The notes under the pieces: generated by a model
Databases searched by the model: none
Seen by the model: the letters and a program-made list of their open reading frames with translations, nothing else
Told to the model about the DNA's origin: nothing
Shown here: positions 34,958 through 43,361 of the stretch, one piece after another
Layout of the letters: each line of letters begins with the position of its first letter
Numbering within the stretch: the first letter of the stretch is position 1
Source: Geobacteraceae bacterium
GTDB lineage: Bacteria > Desulfobacterota > Desulfuromonadia > Geobacterales > Pseudopelobacteraceae
DNA length: 64,000 nt
Assembly: GCA_025355965.1 (NCBI GenBank)
Contig: JANXYR010000055.1
Coordinates: 1-64,000, forward strand
Reading direction: 5' to 3'
Position numbers and translations under genes: made by a program

Positions 34958-35419
34958 ATGTTATCAAAGAAAACAAAATATGCACTAAAGGCATTGATAA
35001 ATTTAGCGGGACAACCGGTTGACGAACCGGTTCTTATTTCCGAACTCGCCAGACAAGAACAAATACCGCGTAAATTTTTGGAAGCAATTTTGCTGTCACT
35101 TAAAAATACCGGTATGCTCCAGAGTAAAATCGGCAAGGGGGGTGGTTATTCACTCGCCAGGGAACCCCGCAACATCAGCATCGGCAGTATTATAAAGGTA
35201 CTTGAGGGTGGTTACGCACCGGTGCAATGCCTGAACGACAACACTACTCCCGGATGCGATGAATGCGAAGACTCTTCCAGTTGCGGAATACGACTGGTAA
35301 TGGCCGATGTAATGCAGGCAATCAGTGCGGTTCTTGAAACAACCACGCTGGCAGACATGATCGAACGTTCTGACAATGCTAAACGTGCCAGCTCAAAAAT
35401 AATGGATTTTAGTATTTAA
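34958..35419 (+). CDS. Rrf2-family transcriptional regulator
   Basis: 153 residues. The N-terminal winged helix has KTKYALKALINLA, the recognition part SELARQEQIPRKFLEAIL and a wing with GKGGGYSLAR. Four cysteines, at 91, 100, 103 and 109, are close to the iron-sulfur-ligand region of IscR, so cluster or thiol sensing is possible. Directly upstream of cysK and a sulfur operon, it is probably the CymR/IscR-like controller of cysteine supply. Confidence 0.9.
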   Translation: MLSKKTKYALKALINLAGQPVDEPVLISELARQEQIPRKFLEAILLSLKNTGMLQSKIGKGGGYSLAREPRNISIGSIIKVLEGGYAPVQCLNDNTTPGCDECEDSSSCGIRLVMADVMQAISAVLETTTLADMIERSDNAKRASSKIMDFSI

Positions 35420-35432
35420 TTTTTTTATCACT

Positions 35433-35457
35433 AATATCTACTTAATCTATAGATATT
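35433..35457 (+). promoter_or_regulatory. Candidate Rrf2 operator before cysK
   Basis: AATATCT (35433-35439) and AGATATT (35451-35457) are inverted arms around TAATCTATAG-rich DNA, between the regulator gene and cysK. The symmetry and AT content resemble CymR/Rrf2 boxes. Confidence 0.5.
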
Positions 35458-35482
35458 ATTAAACCTTGAAAGGAGATACATC

Positions 35483-36436
35483 ATGAGCAAGATTTATGCA
35501 GACAATTCGCAGTCAATCGGCAACACCCCACTGGTGAAATTAAACCATATTGTAGGCAACTCAAAAGCGACAATCCTGGCAAAAGTAGAGGGTCGCAACC
35601 CGGCTTATTCGGTCAAATGCCGCATCGGCGCGAATATGATCTGGGATGCTGAAAAACGCGGTGTTTTGAAGGCGGGGGTTGAGATCATCGAGCCAACTTC
35701 CGGAAACACCGGCATCGCTCTAGCGTACGTTGCAGCAGCCCGTGGCTACAAGCTCACCCTGACCATGCCAGAAACGATGAGTATCGAGCGGCGCCGAGTA
35801 CTGGCTGCACTTGGCGCCAACCTGATCCTGACCCCAGGTACCGAGGGTATGAAGGGGGCCATCAGCCGCGCCGAAGAGATGGCAGCCGCTGAACCTGAAA
35901 AATATTTTCTTCCACAGCAGTTTAAAAACCCAGCTAATCCCGAGATTCACGAGAAGACAACGGGACCGGAAATATGGAATGACACCGATGGCGAAGTTGA
36001 CGTTATTGTTGCTGGCGTTGGCACCGGAGGAACAATTACCGGGATTTCGCGCTACATAAAAAATACCAAGGGCAAAAACATCATCTCGGTAGCAGTCGAA
36101 CCGAGAGAGAGCCCGGTGATTACCCAACATCTGGCCGGTCAACCGATTCAGCCGGCGCCGCACAAGATCCAGGGAATCGGCGCCGGATTTATCCCGGAGA
36201 CTCTCGACCTCTCAGTTATTGATCGCGTTGAACTTGTCGACAGTGCCGAAGCGATCGAATTTGCCAAACGCCTTGCCCGGGAAGAAGGTATGCTGGTCGG
36301 CATCTCCTGCGGAGCTGCCGTGGCTGCAGCGGTACGGCTCGGCCAGCTGGATGAATTTGCCGGCAAGACCATCGTAGTCATTCTTCCTGACGGCGCCGAA
36401 CGCTATCTTTCAACGGCACTCTTCGAGGGAATCTGA
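35483..36436 (+). CDS. cysK: Cysteine synthase A (O-acetylserine sulfhydrylase)
   Basis: 317 residues of fold-type II PLP enzyme. Lys45 in NPAYSVKCR binds [18 protein letters not shown] holds the substrate loop and [10 protein letters not shown] the phosphate. It makes cysteine from O-acetylserine and sulfide. AAGGAGA lies ahead of the ATG. The gene begins a sulfur-related series with two trans-sulfuration enzymes, a ThiF-like protein and MnmA. Confidence 0.94.
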   Translation: MSKIYADNSQSIGNTPLVKLNHIVGNSKATILAKVEGRNPAYSVKCRIGANMIWDAEKRGVLKAGVEIIEPTSGNTGIALAYVAAARGYKLTLTMPETMSIERRRVLAALGANLILTPGTEGMKGAISRAEEMAAAEPEKYFLPQQFKNPANPEIHEKTTGPEIWNDTDGEVDVIVAGVGTGGTITGISRYIKNTKGKNIISVAVEPRESPVITQHLAGQPIQPAPHKIQGIGAGFIPETLDLSVIDRVELVDSAEAIEFAKRLAREEGMLVGISCGAAVAAAVRLGQLDEFAGKTIVVILPDGAERYLSTALFEGI

Positions 36437-36522
36437 TCAATTCCAGCAGAACCTCACCCGGTTTCGAGAGCTAACGGCGTTAATACACTTATCCCTTTTT
36501 GGCGCCAACTTGGGAGGACATC

Positions 36523-37659
36523 ATGAACATCGCAACTCAAGCGGTACAAATCGGACTTGAATGGGATACTCGCACCGGAGCGGTTACAGTTCCTATTTAC
36601 CAGACCGCAACCTTCAGGCATCCGGGGCTCGGTCAAAGCACCGGCTATGATTACAGCCGCTCCGGCAATCCGACCCGTCAGTCGCTGGAGGATGGCATCG
36701 CAAAACTCGACGGTGCGGACCGTGGTTTTGCCTATTCGTCCGGCATGGCGGCCATTACCAACCTGCTGCTGCTTTTCAAATCCGGAGACCACTTGATCGT
36801 AACTGAAGACCTCTACGGCGGCACCTGTCGTCTGTTTGACAAGATTTTCAGCCAGTATGGCCTCTCTTTCAGCTATGTAGATACGACGAACACAGATGCG
36901 ATACGTGCAGCAATTACTCCCTCCACAAAAGCAGTATTTGTTGAAACACTCACCAACCCGTTGCTCAAGTTTGCCGATCTGCCTGCCATTTCGGCCGTCT
37001 GTAAAGAAAGTAATCTGCTGTTGATTGCTGACAACACCTTTCTGACACCCTATCTGCTCCGTCCGCTTGACCTAGGTGCGGATATCGCTGTATACAGCGC
37101 AACCAAGTACCTGGCAGGTCACAATGACACGGTGGCCGGACTGGTTACCGTCAAGGATCCGGTTCTGGCGGAACAGGTGTATTTTCACCAGAATTCTGTG
37201 GGTGCCGTACTGGGGCCACAGGATTCCTGGCTGACTATCCGTGGCATCAAGACCCTGGCAATCAGGATGGATCGTCAGCAGCATAATGCCGGACGGATTG
37301 CTGAGTGGTTGTCCGCCCACCCCCGCATAACTAAAGTATATTACCCCGGATTGGATAATCACCCCGATCATACCCTGATGAGTCGGGATGCCCGCGGCTT
37401 TTGTGCGATGATCTCTTTTGAGGTTGACAAGCATGAGCTGGTCGAGCAAATTCTGCTGAAAACGAAACTGATCTCGTTTGCCGAAAGTCTCGGGGGCGTT
37501 GAAAGCCTGATAACCTTTCCCGAAGTTCAGACCCACGCAGACATCCCGCCTGAACTGCGGGCCAGGCTGGGGATAAATAACTTGCTGCTGCGGCTCTCCG
37601 TTGGGATCGAAGATTGCTGCGACCTGATTGAGGATCTGCGCCAGGCGCTTGAAGCTTAA
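36523..37659 (+). CDS. Cys/Met-metabolism PLP enzyme (cystathionine gamma-synthase/beta-lyase type), copy 1
   Basis: 378 residues from ATG 36523, with GGGAGG upstream; a longer frame starts at 36499. PLP-fold type I: TYDYSRSGNPTR-like substrate region (GYDYSRSGNPTR here), SSGMAAI phosphate loop, DNTFLTPYLLRP, and Schiff-base Lys in YSATKYLAGHND. Members make or split cystathionine in methionine or reverse trans-sulfuration. The adjacent paralogue suggests one is MetB-like and the other MetC-like, but I cannot assign them. Confidence 0.87.
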   Translation: MNIATQAVQIGLEWDTRTGAVTVPIYQTATFRHPGLGQSTGYDYSRSGNPTRQSLEDGIAKLDGADRGFAYSSGMAAITNLLLLFKSGDHLIVTEDLYGGTCRLFDKIFSQYGLSFSYVDTTNTDAIRAAITPSTKAVFVETLTNPLLKFADLPAISAVCKESNLLLIADNTFLTPYLLRPLDLGADIAVYSATKYLAGHNDTVAGLVTVKDPVLAEQVYFHQNSVGAVLGPQDSWLTIRGIKTLAIRMDRQQHNAGRIAEWLSAHPRITKVYYPGLDNHPDHTLMSRDARGFCAMISFEVDKHELVEQILLKTKLISFAESLGGVESLITFPEVQTHADIPPELRARLGINNLLLRLSVGIEDCCDLIEDLRQALEA

Positions 37660-37671
37660 GGAGTGATGACC

Positions 37672-38805
37672 ATGAAACTTGCAACCAAACTGATCCATGG
37701 TGGCCCGACTATTGACCAACAGACCGGGGCGATGGGGGTACCGATCTACCAGATATCGACCTACCGCCAGACTTCGGTCGATCATTTCAGCAAATATGAC
37801 TATGCCCGTGGCGACAACCCGACCCGCGAAGCGCTTGAGGACACTATCGCCGTGCTGGAGAGTGGAACTCGCTGCCTCGCTTTTGCCTCCGGTATGGCGG
37901 CAATATCGACTACTTTGATGATCTTCTCGCCCGGCGACCACCTGGTCGTCTGCGATGATGTATACGGCGGCGCCTACCGGGTAATTTCAAACATCTTCAG
38001 CCGGATGGGAATTACTGCCACTTTTGTCGATGCCACCGATCTGGCGGCTATTGAGTCAGCCATTCGCCCGGAGACAAAGGGGATCTATCTGGAGACGCCG
38101 TCAAATCCACTCCTGAAAGTTACCGATCTGCGCGGAGCAGTTGATATCGCCCACCGGCACGGCATCATCACCCTGGTTGACAACACCTTCATGACCCCTT
38201 ACCTGCAGCGCCCACTGGAACTCGGCTGTGATATCGTCCTGCACAGCGGCACCAAGTTCATCAACGGTCACAGCGATGTTCTCTGCGGTTTTGCCGTAGT
38301 CAGGGACAAAGAACTAGGACAGCGCATCCGCTATATTCAGAATGCCTTTGGAACCGGTCTCGGCCCGCAGGACTCATTCTTGACGCTGAGGGGCGTAAAG
38401 ACCCTGAAGGTCAGAATGGATCAGAGTCAACAGAACACACTCAAGATTGTTACCTGGCTGAAGCAACATCCACGTGTCACAGCACTCCATTATCCTGGAC
38501 TTCCAGAGCATCCCGGCCACGCAGTTCACGCCGGCCAGGCCGACGGACCGGGGGCTGTCTTTTCCTTTGAACTTGATTCCTATGAAACAACCAAGCGGCT
38601 ACTGGAAAATTCGCACTTGGCGGCTTTTGCGGTTAGCCTGGGAGGGGTTGAAAGCATCATTTCCTACCCGGCAAAAATGTCGCACGCCTCAGTTCCCAAA
38701 GAAGAGCGGGAACGGAAAGGAATTACCGATACGCTCGTACGCCTCTCGGTCGGCCTGGAAGACCCGGACGATCTGATCGCCGACCTCCAGCAGGCGATCG
38801 GCTAA
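37672..38805 (+). CDS. Cys/Met-metabolism PLP enzyme, copy 2
   Basis: 377 residues from ATG 37672, the one at proper distance from AAGGAG. The pattern is the same as copy 1: KYDYARGDNPTR, ASGMAAI, VDNTFMTPYLQRP and Schiff-base Lys in HSGTKFINGHSD. Sequence similarity along the whole length shows tandem duplication. It lies 12 bases after copy 1 and three before the ThiF-like gene, so one transcript is likely. Confidence 0.87.
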   Translation: MKLATKLIHGGPTIDQQTGAMGVPIYQISTYRQTSVDHFSKYDYARGDNPTREALEDTIAVLESGTRCLAFASGMAAISTTLMIFSPGDHLVVCDDVYGGAYRVISNIFSRMGITATFVDATDLAAIESAIRPETKGIYLETPSNPLLKVTDLRGAVDIAHRHGIITLVDNTFMTPYLQRPLELGCDIVLHSGTKFINGHSDVLCGFAVVRDKELGQRIRYIQNAFGTGLGPQDSFLTLRGVKTLKVRMDQSQQNTLKIVTWLKQHPRVTALHYPGLPEHPGHAVHAGQADGPGAVFSFELDSYETTKRLLENSHLAAFAVSLGGVESIISYPAKMSHASVPKEERERKGITDTLVRLSVGLEDPDDLIADLQQAIG

Positions 38806-38808
38806 ACC

Positions 38809-39612
38809 ATGAAGATCCATATCAACGAAGAATCCACCATTATCGAGGATGGCCTAACGCTTGGAGCTGTTGCGGCACTTTACAAGATCGGTGCCGACGT
38901 ACTGATACTGAACGGTTTCCCGGCCCCAGCAGATACTGTGCTGAGTGACGGTGACGAAGTTTTTTTGATCCGGCGTGGTGAAGTGCCGACGAAAGAAGAG
39001 CTTGAAGGAATGATGGCGTCACGACACACTCCCGGAGTCCACGCACGTTTGAAACAGGCGGTTGTGGGCATTGCAGGCGTAGGCGGTCTCGGTTCGGCAG
39101 TGGCGGTGGCACTGGCGCGGATCGGGGTGGGACGACTGTTGATTGCAGACTTTGACGTTGTTGAACCCTCCAACCTTAATCGACAGCAGTATTTCATCGA
39201 CCAGATCGGCCAATTCAAAGTTGAAGCTCTGGCCTGCAACCTCAAAAGGATTAATCCGTACGTAACTGTTGAGGCTCATTGTTTGCTACTCACTCCGGAA
39301 AATATTCCGGCAGTTTTTTCCGACTGTTCGGTTGTGATTGAGGCATTCGACCGCGCCGAAATGAAGGCCATGCTGGTAAACTGTGCTCTTGAAACACTAC
39401 CGCAAAGCACTGTCATTGCCGCTTCCGGGGTAGCCGGATACGGATCTAACAACAGCATTGCAACACGTAAAATTTCACGACGCCTCTACATGGTAGGTGA
39501 TGCCATATCAGAAGCTGCGCCGGGCAACGGCCTGATGGCCCCACGTGTCGGCATTGCCGCGCATCACCAGGCCAACCAGGCCATCAGAATTTTGTTAGGG
39601 GAAGAAGAATGA
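38809..39612 (+). CDS. ThiS-like/ThiF fusion, ubiquitin-activating-type adenylyltransferase
   Basis: 267 residues. Residues 1-57 have a ThiS/ubiquitin-like beta-grasp (MKIHINEESTIIEDGLTLG, then LSDGDEVFLIRRGE), but no terminal Gly-Gly, since the chain runs on into the enzyme. The ThiF domain has the nucleotide loop GIAGVGGLGS (87-96), then DFDVVEPSNLNRQQ and a conserved Arg/Lys set. The CxxC zinc motifs of MoeB are absent, as in the thiF family 2 type. It would activate a carrier protein C-terminus for sulfur transfer; whether the built-in domain is a decoy is unknown. It overlaps mnmA by four bases. Confidence 0.85.
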   Translation: MKIHINEESTIIEDGLTLGAVAALYKIGADVLILNGFPAPADTVLSDGDEVFLIRRGEVPTKEELEGMMASRHTPGVHARLKQAVVGIAGVGGLGSAVAVALARIGVGRLLIADFDVVEPSNLNRQQYFIDQIGQFKVEALACNLKRINPYVTVEAHCLLLTPENIPAVFSDCSVVIEAFDRAEMKAMLVNCALETLPQSTVIAASGVAGYGSNNSIATRKISRRLYMVGDAISEAAPGNGLMAPRVGIAAHHQANQAIRILLGEEE

Positions 39613-40667
39613 GCAGAATAGCCGTAGCCATGAGCGGAGGGGTAGATTCCTCCGTCACCGCCGCTCTGTTGAAACAGCAGGGACACGATGTCATCGGCAT
39701 CACAATGCGCCTTTTTGCACCTCACAGCAGCGGCAGCGGTTCAGCGGTCCATGATGCGGCTGCCGTTGCGCGGCATCTGGGTATCCCTCACCACGTTGCC
39801 GACTTTACCCCCGATTTTAACAGGCTGATCATCAGCGACTTCATCGAAGAATACCGTGCCGGACACACACCAAACCCATGCGTTCGTTGCAACCGCTATA
39901 TAAAATTCGGCATGCTTCTGGAGAAGGCGCGTGAACTGGGGGCCGACCTTTTGGCTACCGGGCACTACGTCAGAAAGACCGTTGATCCGGACGGCACCTG
40001 TCACCTACGGGTTGCCGGCAACAGAAGCAAGGACCAATCGTATTTCCTTTACACTCTGACTCAGCAACAGTTACGTCAAGTTATCTTCCCGCTCGGTGAG
40101 ATCGAAAGTAAAGACGAGGTGCGAACTCTGGCGCGCGAGTTCGCTCTTCCGGTAGCAGAAAAAAGTGACAGCCAGGAGGTCTGCTTTATACCGAATGACG
40201 ATTATGTGGCTTTTTTGGAAGGGGGTGGAACGTTGGGCGCTACCGATGGCGACATCATCCATCTAAGCGGCCAGACAGTCGGACGCCATCATGGCACCCA
40301 CCGCTACACGATCGGCCAGCGCAAGGGGTTGGGGATTGCCTGGAGCGAACCGCTTTACGTGACAGCAATAGATGCGGAACGGAATATAGTTGTGGTAGCG
40401 GAGCAGCAACATGTATATGCAGACAGGTTGCGGGCGGAAAACGTCAGCTGGATTGTGGAACCGGGTACAGAGGAGTTTGACGCAACCTGCAAGATCCGCT
40501 ACCGCCACCAACCGGTGGGTTGTCTGGTCCGGTTATTGGCTGGGAACAGCTGCGAAGTGCGCTTCGACCAGAGGCAAAAAGCGATCACACCAGGACAGTC
40601 CCTAGTTTTCTACCGTGGGGATGAAGTCCTTGGCGGGGGAATAATCATCGGTTCATCAGTAAGCTAA
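39609..40667 (+). CDS. mnmA: tRNA-specific 2-thiouridylase
   Basis: 352 residues. SGGVDSS (residues 9-15) is the PP-loop; Cys91 in NPCVRCN is the nucleophile and SQEVCFIP supplies the persulfide cysteine. It puts sulfur at position 2 of U34 in Lys, Glu and Gln tRNAs, drawing on a cysteine desulfurase. The place at the end of a cysteine/sulfur operon is fitting. It ends three bases before the convergent repeat-protein gene. Confidence 0.95.
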   Translation: MSRIAVAMSGGVDSSVTAALLKQQGHDVIGITMRLFAPHSSGSGSAVHDAAAVARHLGIPHHVADFTPDFNRLIISDFIEEYRAGHTPNPCVRCNRYIKFGMLLEKARELGADLLATGHYVRKTVDPDGTCHLRVAGNRSKDQSYFLYTLTQQQLRQVIFPLGEIESKDEVRTLAREFALPVAEKSDSQEVCFIPNDDYVAFLEGGGTLGATDGDIIHLSGQTVGRHHGTHRYTIGQRKGLGIAWSEPLYVTAIDAERNIVVVAEQQHVYADRLRAENVSWIVEPGTEEFDATCKIRYRHQPVGCLVRLLAGNSCEVRFDQRQKAITPGQSLVFYRGDEVLGGGIIIGSSVS

Positions 40668-40670
40668 AAG

Positions 40671-42224
40671 TTATTTCCAGGTGGCGTGCTCCTTAGGTGT
40701 TTTTATCTTAAACTCCAAATACTGCACCGCTTTTTTCAGTTTTTCATTTGGCATTTCCATATCCAAAAATATGCCGAGAGCATCAAGCACCCGTTTTTCC
40801 GAATTCTGATTGGCAAAACCATCCCCTTCAGCAATGCCCCGTAGATAGCTGAGTAAAGATTTTTGTTCATCTTCACTCTTAAGACGCTTAGGATCAGCAA
40901 TAAAAAGCAGATAACGGGCCTTGTCCCGAATCGGCCCTCCCAATTGTTTTTCTTCCAGAAACGCCTCGATAACAGTCGCAATGCTCCCCTGCTCGGCATA
41001 ATTCAAAGTTTTGTTCTCGAGATAGGAGGCCAGATATTCCAAGGCAGCCAGGCGACTTGCAGAATCTCCGACTTCAAACAGCAGCAGCTGTGCGGCCTGT
41101 AACTTCAGAACGTCCGGCTGTTCCGGATGAAGAAAACAGCGCAACATAAAGGCCAGTTTTTCGCGGGCCGACGGTGCCAGCGCAGCATCAGTTACCTTTG
41201 AACGGACCTGTTCCAGCAGCTCACGTTTGTTGTCATATTCGCCGAAGCGAATCTGGACTATCAGAGCACGAACCTGCTGATCTTCAGTAACATCCCACAA
41301 TTCATCAACAGACTTCAGAATCTTGCCGCAAATGGAGTGGATCTTTTCTTCCTTGGTCGGCTCTTCCTGATTCCAATAATCCGGGTAGGTATCAAGGACC
41401 GTATCGGAATTTTCGGGATCCTTCATTTTTTCCAGTATGACCCTGAAGTAGTTCAGAATCTCTATCTGATAATGACTGCCACCATCCTTTAACGGCCGGA
41501 GGAGATCATCCAAAAAGGTGTTATTCAACCCGGAAGCACCGCTGCAAAGGTATCTATATACCCCCTCAGCCTTATCAACCTGTTTTTCGATGTATTTATG
41601 GCGCAGGGCTTCACCCAGATTGGTAGACTGGACTTTCTTGAAAAAAACACTTAGGAGGTTGGATGCCTGATGCTTGATATTGTGGTCTATTTCGTCAGAC
41701 ATAACAATATCCAGACAGGCATCAAATATTTTCACCTGTTCATGCTCATCGCGGGATGAATCAATATAATCCTCGACGATCGCCAAAATTTCGGACATAT
41801 GGCTACGATTCCGGCTATTGAGAAGTGTAGTGAAAGTGTCACGCAAACTGCTCGAATCAACAATTCCAAACAGAAATTTGACAGCCGAATTCCTGCTTGA
41901 GGCGCCCTTGCCATCGGCAGATTTAAGCAGTTTTAAAATACTTTCTGCCGGATCGGTCACCCAGTCAGGCACCAGATCCTCCATAAAATGCTCAGCTTTT
42001 CTGCGAACGACAGCATCCAGATCGTAGATAAAATAACGAGCAACATCGATACGGAAGTCACGAGTGGCTGCGGAGGAAGAAATTACATCTAAAGCTGCCG
42101 CCTTGTCTTTGGCCGAAAGCCTGGCAATATCCTTCTTTGCCTTGGATGAGTCATTGATTTTTACATAAAAATTGACTATGTCTTTTACCGACACTTCCGC
42201 ATCAATATCTATATCGTTTTTCAT
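40671..42224 (-). CDS. HEAT-like repeat protein of unknown function
   Basis: 517 residues, all alpha-helical by pattern, with no signal peptide. Short helical pairs recur (DFRIDVARYFIYDLDAV, NSAVKFLFGIVDSSS, HQASNLLSVFFKKV, LQAAQLLLFEVGDSAS), resembling HEAT/ARM-type repeats. It starts MKNDIDIDAEVSVKDIVNF with a charged N-terminus. A cytoplasmic scaffold role is likely. The divergent neighbour starts about 110 bases away. Confidence 0.65.
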   Translation of the reverse strand: MKNDIDIDAEVSVKDIVNFYVKINDSSKAKKDIARLSAKDKAAALDVISSSAATRDFRIDVARYFIYDLDAVVRRKAEHFMEDLVPDWVTDPAESILKLLKSADGKGASSRNSAVKFLFGIVDSSSLRDTFTTLLNSRNRSHMSEILAIVEDYIDSSRDEHEQVKIFDACLDIVMSDEIDHNIKHQASNLLSVFFKKVQSTNLGEALRHKYIEKQVDKAEGVYRYLCSGASGLNNTFLDDLLRPLKDGGSHYQIEILNYFRVILEKMKDPENSDTVLDTYPDYWNQEEPTKEEKIHSICGKILKSVDELWDVTEDQQVRALIVQIRFGEYDNKRELLEQVRSKVTDAALAPSAREKLAFMLRCFLHPEQPDVLKLQAAQLLLFEVGDSASRLAALEYLASYLENKTLNYAEQGSIATVIEAFLEEKQLGGPIRDKARYLLFIADPKRLKSEDEQKSLLSYLRGIAEGDGFANQNSEKRVLDALGIFLDMEMPNEKLKKAVQYLEFKIKTPKEHATWK

Positions 42225-42337
42225 TTAAGACACCTTTCTGAATGTTTTGCGCGAGTATAACCGTAAGAGGTGTTATGCGCAATACCATCTCAATCATGCC
42301 TTAAAAAACTAGCCGCGCCAGGCTTGGAGGAAATTAT

Positions 42338-43315
42338 ATGCGCACCAAACTTATCTGCATCTGCCTCATTGTTTTTTCAAATAACTTTGCTTTTGCAGAG
42401 AACAAAATCACCTTCTACCGGGATGGCGCTCTTCATCAAGTGGAAGCCATAGCAGTAAAAGGGGTTGTAGATCTGTCACTTGAAGATGGCTTGCTGGAGC
42501 AGACTCTCAAAGTTTTTCCAGCACCTGGCACAACTATTCTGGGAGTTGAAATACGCAAGAACGAGCCAGGAAATGCATCTGACAATGAGTCGGAAACGCT
42601 GACCGAGCAGCGGCGGCGACTTGAGGACCGCCTGCAGGCACTAGAAACCCGTGAGGCTATTTTTACCTCTGCGGCAAAAGCGCAAAGCGGTAAGGCACCT
42701 CGCAAAAGCAAGGCAAATCCCGATCCGATGCAGGCCATCCGTCAGGGGACAGACTTTGCGATCGCACAACTGGAAGCTGTCTATACTGCACGACGCAAGA
42801 CAACTCAGGAAATTCAGAAAATTGACGCCCGCATTGCCAAAGCCAGAAAGGGCAGCCACTCTGCGATAAGTTCCGTACGGATAGCGGTCACACCACCTCG
42901 AGGCAAGGTAACACTCCGCTACGCAACAGCAGAACGTGGCTGGCAACCGCAGTACAACCTGCACATGAATGGTGATGGAATGGCCAGACTTCAGCTTACA
43001 GCAAAAATTCTGTTGAGCACTAGGGGGTATCAGATTCTGGTTTCATCCGGATCTATTGCCGACAGCACGTCTGCAACCGCTCTTACGCTTCAGGCGGGGA
43101 AAGAAGCTATACTGGCCAACTACAAACTTCCGCTTACAGATGAGCATTTTGGCGATGGTATTTTCAATAAATTTTCCGGAAAAGTAACTAATTCAGGCGT
43201 GAACTATCTGCCACCCGGAGATTCAGGGCTTTTCAGGAATGGTGTATATCTGGGGAGATTTAGATTTGAAGGACTTTCATCAGGGCAGAGCAGAGTTATT
43301 TCACTTGGGAAGTAA
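42338..43315 (+). CDS. Exported DUF4140/DUF4139-like protein
   Basis: 325 residues with a signal peptide ending near residue 20 (FAFAEN). An N-terminal DUF4140-like beta region (ITFYRDGALHQVEAIA) is followed by a coiled coil (residues 88-170, LTEQRRRLEDRLQALETRE, split here) and a DUF4139-like beta domain containing RGWQPQYNLHMNG. The family includes MuiA-type mucoidy inhibitors, but this copy is shorter than usual (typical members exceed 500 residues). GGAGG precedes the ATG. Function unknown, envelope-associated. Confidence 0.7.
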   Translation: MRTKLICICLIVFSNNFAFAENKITFYRDGALHQVEAIAVKGVVDLSLEDGLLEQTLKVFPAPGTTILGVEIRKNEPGNASDNESETLTEQRRRLEDRLQALETREAIFTSAAKAQSGKAPRKSKANPDPMQAIRQGTDFAIAQLEAVYTARRKTTQEIQKIDARIAKARKGSHSAISSVRIAVTPPRGKVTLRYATAERGWQPQYNLHMNGDGMARLQLTAKILLSTRGYQILVSSGSIADSTSATALTLQAGKEAILANYKLPLTDEHFGDGIFNKFSGKVTNSGVNYLPPGDSGLFRNGVYLGRFRFEGLSSGQSRVISLGK

Positions 43316-43361
43316 TTATCACAGACCGGCTATCCTCAACGAGCATAATCACGACATTGAT

